Positions 18,417-27,819 of a DNA stretch of 64,000 nt are shown piece by piece (position 1 is the first letter of the stretch; each line of letters begins with the position of its first letter). The notes beneath the pieces were generated by a model. The model made no database searches. It saw nothing but the letters and a program-made list of their open reading frames with translations, and was not told the origin of the DNA. Origin of the DNA: Pseudomonas sp. PA15(2017). Its GTDB lineage: Bacteria; Pseudomonadota; Gammaproteobacteria; Pseudomonadales; Pseudomonadaceae. A program made the position numbers and the translations under genes. The stretch lies in the NCBI RefSeq assembly GCF_001945395.1, contig NZ_MSXV01000010.1, positions 132,346-196,345 of the forward strand. The letters are read 5' to 3'.

Positions 18417-19691
18417 GTGAGTACGACTTCTATCGATGTGAAAAAGAGCCTGGTCGATGCGCTGATGGCCGGGTTGATCGCCCTGATCGTGTTCGGCCCG
18501 GTGGTGGGCGTGGTGCTCAAGGGCTACGACTTCACCCCGCAATTCGACCGTGTGGCCTGGATGGTCGGCGTGGTGATGGTGGGGCGCCTGGTGCTCAGCC
18601 TGTTCCTGCAGACCGCCCGCGGGCGCGTGGTGCTGGAGGGCTTCGAGCGCTCCGGTGGCGGCGTTGGCGTGCAGCCGCCGGGCTACGTGTCGCGCATGCG
18701 CTGGATCATCCCGGGGCTGATTCTGCTGGCGTTGATCTTCCCGTTCTTCGCCAACAAGTACCTGCTGACGGTGATCATCCTCGGCCTGATCTACGTGCTG
18801 CTCGGCCTTGGCCTGAACATCGTGGTCGGCCTGGCCGGTTTGCTCGACCTGGGTTTCGTGGGCTTCTACGCCATCGGCGCCTACGGCCTGACCATGGGCT
18901 ACGAGTACCTGGGCCTGGGCTTCTGGAGCCTGCTGCCGCTGGCGGCGGTCATGGCGGCGTTCGCCGGGATGATCCTGGGCTTTCCGGTGCTCAGGATGCA
19001 CGGCGACTACCTGGCCATCGTCACCCTGGGCTTCGGCGAAATCATCCGCCTGGTACTGACCAACTGGCTGGAAGTCACCGGCGGCCCCAACGGCATGAGC
19101 GCGCCGTCGCCGACCTTCTTCGGCCTGGAGTTCGCCCGCCGTGCCAAGGACGGCGGCGTGCCGTACCACGAGTTCTTCGGCGTGGCCTACAACCCCAACA
19201 TGAAGTTCCTGTTCATCTACGCGGTGCTGGTGCTGGTGGTGCTGCTGGTGCTCTACGTCAAGCATCGGCTGACCCGCATGCCGGTCGGCCGCGCCTGGGA
19301 AGCGCTGCGCGAGGACGAGATCGCCTGCCGCTCCATGGGCCTGAACCACGTGCTGGTCAAGCTCTCGGCGTTCATGCTCGGCGCCTCCACGGCGGGCATC
19401 GCCGGGGTGTTCTTCGCCACCTATCAGGGCTTCGTCAACCCGACTTCGTTCACCTTCTTCGAGTCGGCGCTGATCCTCGCCATCGTGGTGCTTGGCGGTA
19501 TGGGCTCGACGGTGGGCGTGGTGATCGCCGCGTTCGTGCTGACCATCGCCCCGGAGCTGTTGCGCAGTTTCGCCGACTACCGCGTGCTGCTGTTCGGCAT
19601 GCTCATGGTGCTGATGATGATCTGGCGACCGCGCGGGCTGATTCGCATCAACCGCATCGGCATCGCCCCGCGTAAAGGAGTCGCGCCATGA
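18417..19691 (+). CDS. braE: Branched-chain amino acid ABC transporter permease BraE
   Basis: A 424-residue LivM-type permease. It has the extra N-terminal membrane region of the longer LivM form, then the core LGLNIVVGLAGLLDLGFVGFYAIGAY and the loop GRAWEALREDEIACRSMGLN that docks on the ATPases. GTG 18417 is the likely start because it follows the braD stop closely and begins the family's N-terminus. It overlaps braF by four bases. Confidence 0.94.
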   Translation: MSTTSIDVKKSLVDALMAGLIALIVFGPVVGVVLKGYDFTPQFDRVAWMVGVVMVGRLVLSLFLQTARGRVVLEGFERSGGGVGVQPPGYVSRMRWIIPGLILLALIFPFFANKYLLTVIILGLIYVLLGLGLNIVVGLAGLLDLGFVGFYAIGAYGLTMGYEYLGLGFWSLLPLAAVMAAFAGMILGFPVLRMHGDYLAIVTLGFGEIIRLVLTNWLEVTGGPNGMSAPSPTFFGLEFARRAKDGGVPYHEFFGVAYNPNMKFLFIYAVLVLVVLLVLYVKHRLTRMPVGRAWEALREDEIACRSMGLNHVLVKLSAFMLGASTAGIAGVFFATYQGFVNPTSFTFFESALILAIVVLGGMGSTVGVVIAAFVLTIAPELLRSFADYRVLLFGMLMVLMMIWRPRGLIRINRIGIAPRKGVAP

Positions 19692-20556
19692 GTGACAAGA
19701 TCCTCTCGGTCGACGGCCTGATGATGCACTTCGGCGGCATCAAGGCGCTCAGCGACGTCAATTTCTCGATCAAGCGCCACTCCATCTCGGCGCTGATCGG
19801 CCCCAACGGCGCCGGCAAGACCACGGTGTTCAACTGCCTGACCGGCTTCTACTCGGCCACCGGCGGCAAGATCATGCTCAACGCCCAGGGCCGGCAGACC
19901 GACGTCATCCAGATTCTCGGCGAGCCGTTCCGGGCCGATGACTTCGTCAAACCGGCGCAATTCGGCTCGCGGCTCTGGTACAAGATGTTCGGCGGCACCC
20001 ACCTGGTTAACCGCGCGGGCCTGGCTCGCACCTTCCAGAACATTCGCCTGTTCAAGGAAATGACCGTGCTGGAAAACCTCTTGGTGGCCCAGCACATGCT
20101 CGCCGAGCGCAGCCTGATCAAGGGCATTCTCAACACGCCCGGCTACCGGCGCGCCGAGAACAAGCTGCTGGACACCGCCTTCTACTGGCTGGAAGTGGTC
20201 GATCTGGTGGAGCAGGCCAACCACCTGGCGGGCGAGCTTTCCTATGGCCAGCAGCGCCGCCTGGAGATCGCCCGCGCCATGTGCACCGGCCCGGAGCTGA
20301 TCTGCCTGGACGAACCGGCCGCCGGCCTCAACCCGTCGGAAACCCACGCGCTGAGCAAGATCATCCGCCTGCTGCGCGACGAGCACGGCCTCACTGTGCT
20401 GCTGATCGAGCACGACATGGGCATGGTGATGAGCATCAGCGACCACATCATCGTCCTCGACCATGGGCTGGTCATCGCCCAGGGCGGCCCGGACGCCATC
20501 AAGAACGACCCGAAAGTGATCGCCGCCTACCTCGGCGCGGACGAGGAGGAAGTGGC

Positions 20557-20560
<4 letters not shown>
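19688..20560 (+). CDS. braF: Branched-chain amino acid ABC transporter ATPase BraF
   Basis: A 290-residue LivG-type ATPase. Walker A is GPNGAGKTT, the signature is LSYGQQRRLEIARAM, and Walker B is LICLDEPAAGLNPSE. It carries the insert after Walker A typical of LivG (GRQTDVIQILGEPFRADDF). AAAGGAG precedes its ATG, and the start overlaps the braE stop (ATGA). It works as a heterodimer with BraG. Confidence 0.95.
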
Positions 20561-21285
<725 letters not shown>

Positions 21286-22040
21286 GGGCTATCGACGATC
21301 CTGGCACCGTTCGCGCCGAGGTCGGCGCTCCTACACGATTGGTGTGATGCTTGCGCCCGCGTAGGAGCCCCGCCCCGTGGCACATGGTGGCCGTGTCACG
21401 GTATTGCATTAAGGCCGCCATCGTTTAACGCCGAGGCAGCGCTCTACGCGTTACTCGATGTTGGAACAGCCGCTGGCAGCCTGTGCATAAGCGGCGAACC
21501 AGTGCTGCAGACTTTCGATGATGGTCATGGTCATGCTTCTCCCGTTCATGGGCGTAGCCTAGGGTCTGTTCCCGTTTCACGCACGGCCGCGCCGGAGCCA
21601 GTTTTTGTGCGAGGCAAGGCACGAGATGCGAAGTTTGGCGGGCCAAATGAGCCATCGAGTAACGCCGCATCGCACAAAAACTGGCCCGGCCCTTCGGGTG
21701 GGGCCGCCTAGGTTGCGCGGGAAATGGCCTCCGCTGTCGTTGCAGGACTTGGCAAGGGAAAACGCGGACGGCTAGTCCATTCCCTGCATCCTGCGCCTAA
21801 CCGGAGGTCATTTCTCGCGGCAACGCGGCTCGCGCTGAAACGGGAACAGACCCTAACCCTCGTCTCATCATTGGGCTGCTTACTTATCTGGATCGTTTCG
21901 ATAGTTTTCCTGGCTGGCCGATGGACGGACTCTCTGGTCGACAGGAATTACCTGCGGTCTGTTGCCTCAGGTCATGGGAAATGCCGTGCCGATAGGGCAC
22001 CCTGCAGGCTGTGAACGTTTTCACTGCCAAGGAGACTCCC
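21286..22040. other. 755-bp gene-free region between braG and azurin
   Basis: The region holds a GC-rich REP-like hairpin (GCGCCGA/TCGGCGC at 21313-21328), a second partial GTAGGAGC copy near 21361, and the 296-bp MITE-like element at 21560-21855. The last 185 bp should contain the azurin promoter; I could not find an ANR-type TTGATN4ATCAA box there. No gene is supported. Confidence 0.7.
21560..21855. mobile_element. MITE-like noncoding element with perfect 20-bp terminal inverted repeats
   Basis: The left end TAGGGTCTGTTCCCGTTTCA (21560-21579) and the right end (21836-21855) are exact reverse complements. Inside are two further inverted pairs: GCCAGTTTTTGTGCGA (about 21597-21612) with its inverse (21670-21685), and GAAATGGCCTCCG (about 21721) with CGGAGGTCATTTC (about 21812). 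There is no open frame with a product. Such a structure suits a non-autonomous transposable element; another end of the same kind is at window position 1-17. I see no unambiguous target duplication. Confidence 0.75.
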
Positions 22041-22490
22041 ATGATTCGCAAGTTTGTCGTCGCCTCCGTGCTGGCCTTGGTCAGCGCGCCGCTGCTGGCT
22101 GCCGAATGTTCGGTGGAGGTGCATTCCACCGACCAGATGACCTTCGATACCAAGGAGATCAAGGTCAGCAAGAGCTGCAAGACCTTCACCATCGAGCTCA
22201 AGCACGTCGGCAACCTGCCCAAGAACGTGATGGGCCACAACCTGGTGGTAGCCAAGACCGCCGACGTGCAGGCGATCAGTGCCGACGGCATCGCTGCCGG
22301 GGTCGACAAGGATTACCTGAAACCCGATGACACACGGGTAATCGCCCACACCAAGCTAATCGGCGGTGGCGAGTCCGACTCGGTGACCTTCGATGTGAGC
22401 AAGCTCGACGCTGCCGACGCTTACCAGTTCTTCTGCTCTTTCCCAGGCCATGCCGCGCTGATGAAGGGCGCGCTGACCCTGGTCGATTGA
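22041..22490 (+). CDS. azu: Azurin
   Basis: A periplasmic blue (type 1) copper protein that shuttles single electrons, classically linked to denitrification and oxidative stress in pseudomonads. The 149-residue precursor has a 20-residue signal peptide (cleavage LLA-AEC). All copper ligands are present: His66, Cys132, His137 and Met141 (mature 46, 112, 117, 121), and Cys23/Cys46 form the conserved disulfide. AAGGAGA precedes the ATG. It is monocistronic with its own terminator. Confidence 0.98.
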   Translation: MIRKFVVASVLALVSAPLLAAECSVEVHSTDQMTFDTKEIKVSKSCKTFTIELKHVGNLPKNVMGHNLVVAKTADVQAISADGIAAGVDKDYLKPDDTRVIAHTKLIGGGESDSVTFDVSKLDAADAYQFFCSFPGHAALMKGALTLVD

Positions 22491-22508
22491 TCCCGGTCGT
22501 CATCCCCA

Positions 22509-22534
22509 GGCCGCTGCTGGTCAGCGGCCTTTTC
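22509..22534 (+). terminator. Rho-independent terminator after azurin
   Basis: The 8-bp stem GGCCGCTG/CAGCGGCC with loop CTGGT is followed by TTTT, 19 bp after the stop. Confidence 0.92.
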
Positions 22535-23014
22535 GTTTCTGCATGAAAATCAGCTGTTTGCCATGGTTACCCACAGACCCTGTTGATAAGCCTGTATCGA
22601 TCATGTGCAAAAGGCGATGCAGTGCCCGCACCACTTGGCTTGCGGAGCATCGCGCTATTTTTGAGCAGTGTTGGAAAAGCTTTCGGAACAAGGTGTTAGG
22701 CGCGAAAGCATGCAGGTTATGAACTTTTCCACGGCTGCTGTGCGTAGCACTGTGGATAAGGTGAGGGTGGTCGGCTGCAAGCCTTTGGAGACTAGGCATG
22801 CAGTTTGTTGATCATTTTTCGATCAGCTCGACTGGCTGCGAAAATACGTCATGAAGTCAACCATTACTTCAATGAATTCAGTGTGTTGACGACCCTGGAC
22901 GAGAGGGTTGTCCACGGAAGGTGTGGAGCACGTTGTGGATAACGTGCGCGTACTGATGCCCAAGCCACGAACCATGGGCGTTGCGCGGGGGTGATCGTTT
23001 TTTGCTCAGCGCCG
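22535..23014. promoter_or_regulatory. Gene-free region with a cluster of DnaA-box-like nonamers
   Basis: No gene is supported in this 480-bp gap. It contains two perfect DnaA boxes (TGTGGATAA at 22751-22759 and 22934-22942) and several near matches: TTACCCACA (22567), TGTTGATAA (22581), TTTTCCACG (22725) and TTGTCCACG (22908). The stretch is more AT-rich than its surroundings. The density suggests a DnaA-binding locus, but it is not the usual Pseudomonas origin context (no dnaA, rpmH or gidA nearby). Confidence 0.5.
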
Positions 23015-23647
23015 TCAGCCCTTGTCGCTGCTCAGCCCGCGCCAGCGCTTGGCGCCGATCAGGATGAAGCGCAGTTGCTCGATCATCTTGGTTTCCGGTC
23101 GGCGATGGGCGGGCAGGGCGCTTGCCTGTGGGTCGATCAACTCGGGCAGGGTGGCGAATACGGTTTTCACCACCAGGTCGGCCAGCACGCTGCGCGCCGC
23201 CTCGTCGAGGTGTTGCAGCTTTGGCATCAGGCTCAGGTCGCTGGTCAGGTCGGCGGCGATGTCGTCGCGAAAGGTCGCCAGCGCCTGGCGCACCGGCAGC
23301 GAACCGCCGTATTGCTCGCGGGCGAGAAATAGGAACTGGCCGCGGTGTTGCTCCACCGCACGCAGGAAGATCTGCACCGAGGCATCGATGATGCCGCCCA
23401 GCTCGAACTCGTTGCGGCGCACCTGGCGCAGGGTGGTGCGAAAGGTTTCACCGACCTCGGCCACCAGGGCCAAGCCCAGGGCATCCATGTCCTTGAAGTG
23501 GCGGTAGAAGCCGGTGGGTACGATGCCGGCCGCGCGGGCCACTTCGCGCAGGCTCAGGCTGCTGAAGGCTCGGCCGCTGTCCAGCAGCTCACGGGCGGCG
23601 TCCATCAGCGCCTGGCGGGTGGGGTGGTGCGACTGGCGTGCTGGCAT
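23015..23647 (-). CDS. TetR-family regulator, DesT/FabR-like
   Basis: A 210-residue TetR protein. The helix-turn-helix (LSLREVARAAGIVPTGFYRHFKDMDALGLAL) and the region QFLFLAREQYGGSLPVRQAL followed by LVVKTVFATLPELID resemble DesT/FabR, which sense acyl-CoA saturation and control unsaturated fatty acid synthesis. No desaturase gene is adjacent, so the target is uncertain. I took ATG 23647 (MPARQSHHPTRQALMDAA) as start; the longer frame upstream has no family similarity. Confidence 0.8.
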   Translation of the reverse strand: MPARQSHHPTRQALMDAARELLDSGRAFSSLSLREVARAAGIVPTGFYRHFKDMDALGLALVAEVGETFRTTLRQVRRNEFELGGIIDASVQIFLRAVEQHRGQFLFLAREQYGGSLPVRQALATFRDDIAADLTSDLSLMPKLQHLDEAARSVLADLVVKTVFATLPELIDPQASALPAHRRPETKMIEQLRFILIGAKRWRGLSSDKG

Positions 23648-23684
23648 GGAATCACGTCCTTGTCTGGCTCGGTGCAAGCATCGT

Positions 23685-23712
23685 AAAACAAAACCCCGCC
23701 ATGGGGCGGGGT
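23685..23712 (-). terminator. Rho-independent terminator after zapG
   Basis: On the minus strand the stem AACCCCGCC/GGCGGGGTT is followed by TTTTGTTTT. It lies 25 bp after the zapG stop. Confidence 0.88.
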
Positions 23713-23736
23713 TCGATGGTACTGCGGTCACCGTTA

Positions 23737-24177
23737 TCAGTAGCGGTTCTTCAGGCCATAGCCCTCGTCGAGCATGCCTGGAACGTCGTCGGTCTTGGGC
23801 GCGTAGTCCTTGGGGATTTCCATGTCGCGCGGCGGCGTCAGGCGCTCGCGCTTGTCGTTGCTCGGCTCGGCATGCAGGGTAGCGAGCAGGCGCTGGCGGG
23901 TCACTTCGTCGAGCGCGAGGCGATCGGCACCGTGGGAGAGGTGTTCCTGCACGTCGTGATAGCTCTGGGTCAGCTTCTTGACCAGATTGGCGGTGGTGTT
24001 GAAGTGGGTGACCACTTCGTTCTGGTAGGCCTCGAAACGTTCCTGCATTTCGTCCAGCTGGCGCTGCGTGCGGCTGGGGGCGGCATTGGGCGCAAGACGA
24101 GCGATCAGGAAACCGATGGCGATGCCAGCGACCAGGGTAAGTGCCGGTAGCAACCAGGCGGTGAGCGTCTGTTCCAC
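23737..24177 (-). CDS. zapG: YhcB/ZapG-family (DUF1043) inner-membrane protein
   Basis: A 146-residue protein with one N-terminal membrane helix (LLPALTLVAGIAIGFLIARL) and a cytoplasmic coiled coil containing the family signature FEAYQNEVVTHFNTTANLVKKL. YhcB/ZapG links cell division with envelope and phospholipid synthesis in enteric bacteria. The start is GTG at 24177, preceded by AAGGA. It is divergent from the hydrolase gene. The C-terminal tail is polar and probably disordered. Confidence 0.92.
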   Translation of the reverse strand: MEQTLTAWLLPALTLVAGIAIGFLIARLAPNAAPSRTQRQLDEMQERFEAYQNEVVTHFNTTANLVKKLTQSYHDVQEHLSHGADRLALDEVTRQRLLATLHAEPSNDKRERLTPPRDMEIPKDYAPKTDDVPGMLDEGYGLKNRY

Positions 24178-24350
24178 GAGTCCTTCCTCTCTAAACGGCT
24201 TTGCTTTACGTTAACGGCTGGAACCTGCGCTGTACACCGCTAAGTGCGTGTAGGCGAAGGTGTTTTGAGGTGTTTACCCGGCATCGCGCAGGCGCGGTGC
24301 GGGTACATCGTTCGACGAGTCGACCCGATTGAAGGTCACGGAGTTCACTG

Positions 24351-24980
24351 TTGCTGATCCGCGAAACCCCCACGATGATCGACGGCCCGAGCGGCCAACT
24401 GGAAGCCCTCTGCCTGGAAGTCGCCGACGCACGTGACGTTGCGCTGATCTGCCACCCGAACCCGGTACAGGGTGGCACCATGCTCAACAAGGTGGTGTCG
24501 ACCCTGCAGCGCACCGCCCGCGACGCCGGCTACCATACTCTGCGGTTCAACTACCGCGGCGTGGGCGCCAGTGCCGGCAGCCATGACATGGGCAGCGGTG
24601 AAGTGGATGACGCCGAAGCTGTCGCCAACTGGCTGCGCGAGCGCTATCCGGATCTGCCAATCACCCTGATGGGCTTTTCCTTCGGCGGCTTCGTGGCTGC
24701 CGCCCTGGGTGGCCGCCTGGAGCAGCAGGGCGTTGAACCAGCCAAGCTGTTCATGATCGCCCCGGCTGTTACCCGCCTTACCGCCGAAACGCCCCCCGCC
24801 GAGCGCTGCCCGTTGGTGGTGATCCAGCCGGACGCCGACGAGGTGATCGAGCCGCAGCGTGTCTATGACTGGTCGGCCAACCTCGGGCGTGCCCACGAGC
24901 TGCTGAAAGTGGCAGAATGCGGCCACTTTTTCCACGGCAAGCTGACCGATCTCAAGGATCTGCTGCTGCCTCGCCTCTGA
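24351..24980 (+). CDS. Alpha/beta hydrolase
   Basis: A 209-residue cytosolic hydrolase with the oxyanion segment CHPNPVQGGTMLNKVV, FNYRGVGAS, nucleophile elbow GFSFGG (Ser), and a late Asp (PDADEV) and His (CGHFFHG) completing the triad. It is like the small hydrolases found next to trpS in Pseudomonas. The start is probably TTG 24351 after CACGGAG; the nearest ATG (24375) would cut into the conserved N-terminus. The substrate is unknown. Confidence 0.85.
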   Translation: MLIRETPTMIDGPSGQLEALCLEVADARDVALICHPNPVQGGTMLNKVVSTLQRTARDAGYHTLRFNYRGVGASAGSHDMGSGEVDDAEAVANWLRERYPDLPITLMGFSFGGFVAAALGGRLEQQGVEPAKLFMIAPAVTRLTAETPPAERCPLVVIQPDADEVIEPQRVYDWSANLGRAHELLKVAECGHFFHGKLTDLKDLLLPRL

Positions 24981-25027
24981 TCTGCCGCGTGCCTGCCTGG
25001 CACGCGTCCACGTAAGTGAACCTGAAC

Positions 25028-26377
25028 ATGACCACGCGTATTCTCACCGGCATCACCACCACCGGCACGCCGCACCTGGGCAACTATGCCGGTGCGATTC
25101 GCCCGGCCATCGTCGCCAGCCGCCGCGCCGACATGGATTCCTTCTACTTCCTGGCGGACTACCACGCGCTGATCAAGTGCGATGACCCGGCACGTATCCA
25201 GCGCTCGCGCCTGGAGATCGCCGCCACCTGGCTGGCGCTGGGCCTGGACACCGACAAGGCGACCTTCTATCGCCAGTCCGACATCCCGGAAATCCCCGAG
25301 CTGTGCTGGCTGCTGACCTGCGTGGCCGGCAAGGGCCTGCTCAACCGCGCCCACGCCTACAAGGCCTCGGTGGACAAGAACGTGGAAGCCGGTGAAGACC
25401 CGGACGCCGGCGTGACCATGGGCCTGTTCAGCTACCCGGTGCTGATGGCCGCGGACATCCTGATGTTCAACGCCCAGAAGGTGCCGGTTGGCCGCGACCA
25501 GATCCAGCATGTGGAAATGGCCCGCGACATCGGCCAGCGCTTCAACCACCTGTTCGGTCAGGGCAGGGACCTGTTCAAGCTGCCCGAGGTGGTGATCGAG
25601 GAAGACGTCGCCACTCTGCCGGGCCTCGACGGCCGCAAGATGTCGAAGAGCTATGACAACACCATCCCGCTGTTCGGCAGTTCAAAGCAGCTCAAGGACG
25701 CCGTGGCGCGCATCGTCACCGACTCCCGCCAGCCAGGCGAGGCGAAAGATCCGGACAACTCGCACCTGTTCACCATCTACCAGGCCTTTGCGGCACCGAC
25801 CCAGCAGGCGGATTTCCGCGCTGCGCTGCTTGGCGGTATGGCCTGGGGCGAAGCCAAGCAGGCGCTCTATGAACTGCTGGAAGCGGAACTGGGCGAGGCG
25901 CGCGAGCGTTATCACGCCCTGATCGCCCGTCCGGCGGATCTGGAAGACATCCTGCTGGCCGGCGCCGCCAAGGCACGCAAGATCGCTACGCCGTTCCTTG
26001 GCGAGCTGCGCGAAGCGGTGGGCCTGCGCTCGTTCCGCGAGCAGGTGCAGGTAGCCGCCGATACCAAAAAGAAGGCCGCCAAGCGCGCCCGCTTCGTCAG
26101 CTTCCGCGACGAGGACGGCAGCTTCCGCTTCCGTTTGCTCGATGCCGACGGTGAGCAACTGCTGCTGTCGCCATCTTTCGCCGACGGCAAGGCAGCCGGG
26201 CAGGCGAGCAAGCGCCTGCAAAGCGGCGAACCGCTGGACATCCGCACCCAGGGCGATGCCTTTGGCGTGTGGCTGGACGACCAACTGGTCGGCGAAAGCC
26301 CGGCCTTTGCCGATGCCGCCGCTCTCGAGGCCGCAGTCGCCCGCCTGCGTGAAGCCCTGACGCCGGAAGAAGCCTGA
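25028..26377 (+). CDS. trpS: Tryptophanyl-tRNA synthetase
   Basis: A class I synthetase of 449 residues that charges tRNA(Trp). The HIGH-type motif is [12 protein letters not shown] near residue 12 and the KMSKS motif is [10 protein letters not shown]. It is the longer TrpS form of pseudomonads, with a C-terminal extension of about 110 residues (from about [14 protein letters not shown]) beyond the usual 330-residue enzyme. ATG 25028 gives the family N-terminus [16 protein letters not shown] 25016 is in frame upstream. Confidence 0.95.
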   Translation: MTTRILTGITTTGTPHLGNYAGAIRPAIVASRRADMDSFYFLADYHALIKCDDPARIQRSRLEIAATWLALGLDTDKATFYRQSDIPEIPELCWLLTCVAGKGLLNRAHAYKASVDKNVEAGEDPDAGVTMGLFSYPVLMAADILMFNAQKVPVGRDQIQHVEMARDIGQRFNHLFGQGRDLFKLPEVVIEEDVATLPGLDGRKMSKSYDNTIPLFGSSKQLKDAVARIVTDSRQPGEAKDPDNSHLFTIYQAFAAPTQQADFRAALLGGMAWGEAKQALYELLEAELGEARERYHALIARPADLEDILLAGAAKARKIATPFLGELREAVGLRSFREQVQVAADTKKKAAKRARFVSFRDEDGSFRFRLLDADGEQLLLSPSFADGKAAGQASKRLQSGEPLDIRTQGDAFGVWLDDQLVGESPAFADAAALEAAVARLREALTPEEA

Positions 26378-26400
26378 CCACTTGCAGCCTCCGGGCTCTT

Positions 26401-26500
26401 GTAGCCTGGCGTTGAGCAGAGCGATACCCAGGGTGATCGAATGCCGGGCGCATGTCTCGAGAGCGCTCCCCGGGTTTCGCTCTGCTCTACCACGGGCTAC
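26401..26500. repeat. REPIN between trpS and zapE
   Basis: An inverted pair begins GTAGCCTGGCGTTGAGCAGAG and ends CTCTGCTCTACCACGGGCTAC. It is of the same REP type as the pairs flanking the RAYT remnant. It lies 24 bp after the trpS stop. Confidence 0.82.
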
Positions 26501-26652
26501 GAACCTGTGCTCGTGTAGGGTGGACAACGTGAAGCTTGTCCTCCATTGGTGTGCGATGCGCTTTTAGACGCGGTAAAACCTGGGCCTATTTGCCAATCCC
26601 CGGGGGCGTCGTTAAAGTGTCGCCCCCGCTTCATTTGCCCGGTTTTCGCACT

Positions 26653-27747
26653 ATGACTCCGCTCGAACGCTACCAGGCCGACCTCAAACGTCCGGACTTC
26701 TTTCATGATGCCGCCCAGGAAAAGGCCGTGCGCCACCTGCAGCGCCTGTACGACGAGCTGATCGCCGACGAGCGCAACAAGCCCGGCGTGCTTGGCAAGC
26801 TGTTCGGCAAGAAATCCGTCACCCCGATCAAGGGCCTGTATTTCTGGGGCGGCGTCGGCCGTGGCAAGACCTATCTGGTCGACACCTTCTTCGATGCCCT
26901 GCCGTTCAAGGAAAAGGAACGCACCCACTTCCACCGCTTCATGAAGCGCGTGCACGAGGAGATGCGAACGCTCAAGGACGTCAAGAACCCGCTGACGGTA
27001 ATCGGCAAGCGCTTCTCCGAGCAGTTCCGGGTGATCTGCTTCGACGAGTTCTTCGTTTCCGACATCACCGACGCGATGATCCTGGCGACCCTGCTCGAAG
27101 AGCTGTTCAAGAATGGTGTGACCCTGGTGGCCACCTCCAACATCGTGCCGGACGGCCTCTACAAGGACGGCCTGCAGCGCGCGCGCTTCCTGCCGGCGAT
27201 CGAGTTGCTGAAAGTGCACACCGAGATCGTCAACGTCGATAGCGGTATCGATTACCGCCTGCGAGCGCTGGAACAGGCCGAATTGTTCCACTTCCCGCTA
27301 GGCGAAGCTGCCGAGCAGAGCCTGGAAAAGAGCTTCAAGAGCCTGTTGCACGAGCAAACCACCGTGCAGGAAAACGAGTCGCTGATGATCGAGAACCGCG
27401 CCATCGTCGCGCGCCGGGTCGGTGGTGACGTGGGCTGGTTCGATTTCCGCGAGCTGTGCGACGGCCCGCGTAGCCAGAACGATTACATCGAGCTGGGCAA
27501 GATCTTCCACTCGGTGATTCTCGCCAACGTCGAGCAGATGAGCGTGGCCAAGGAAGACATGGCACGGCGCTTCATCAACCTGGTGGACGAGTTCTACGAC
27601 CGCAACGTCAAGCTGATCATCTCCGCCGAAGTGGAGCTCAAGGATCTGTACACCGGCGGGCGCCTGAGCTTCGAGTTCCAGCGTACCCTGAGCCGCTTGC
27701 TGGAAATGCAGTCCCACGAGTTCCTGTCGCGCCCGCACAAGCCCTGA
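26653..27747 (+). CDS. zapE: AFG1-like ATPase ZapE
   Basis: A cytosolic P-loop ATPase of 364 residues that associates with the division ring in E. coli and destabilises FtsZ polymers; mitochondrial AFG1 is a relative. Walker A is GGVGRGKT (residues 66-73) and Walker B is VICFDEFFV. The start is ATG 26653 (MTPLERYQADLKRPDFFHD), the family N-terminus; the upstream frame runs through noncoding sequence. Confidence 0.93.
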   Translation: MTPLERYQADLKRPDFFHDAAQEKAVRHLQRLYDELIADERNKPGVLGKLFGKKSVTPIKGLYFWGGVGRGKTYLVDTFFDALPFKEKERTHFHRFMKRVHEEMRTLKDVKNPLTVIGKRFSEQFRVICFDEFFVSDITDAMILATLLEELFKNGVTLVATSNIVPDGLYKDGLQRARFLPAIELLKVHTEIVNVDSGIDYRLRALEQAELFHFPLGEAAEQSLEKSFKSLLHEQTTVQENESLMIENRAIVARRVGGDVGWFDFRELCDGPRSQNDYIELGKIFHSVILANVEQMSVAKEDMARRFINLVDEFYDRNVKLIISAEVELKDLYTGGRLSFEFQRTLSRLLEMQSHEFLSRPHKP

Positions 27748-27765
27748 TCGGCCCGCCGCGACGGC

Positions 27766-27815
27766 AAAGGCCGCATGCCCGCTTCCAGACCGGAAGCACG
27801 GCGTGCGGCCTTTTT
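27766..27815 (+). terminator. Terminator between zapE and the AraC gene (probably bidirectional)
   Basis: A long stem (AAAGGCCGCATGCC with GGCGTGCGGCCTTTTT) is followed by a T-run on the plus strand and has A-rich bases at the left side, so it can serve both convergent genes. Confidence 0.85.
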
Positions 27816-27819
27816 CGTT

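Noticed and set aside
21860..22040. ANR/FNR site upstream of azurin
   Set aside because: I looked for TTGATN4ATCAA and close variants and found none convincing.
22521..22799. Minus-strand open frame in the DnaA-box region
   Set aside because: It overlaps the azurin terminator and the DnaA-box-like sites and shows no coding character.
22535..23014. Chromosomal replication origin
   Set aside because: DnaA boxes are present, but there is no dnaA-dnaN-rpmH-gidA context and no clear 13-mer unwinding repeats, so I call it only a DnaA-box cluster.
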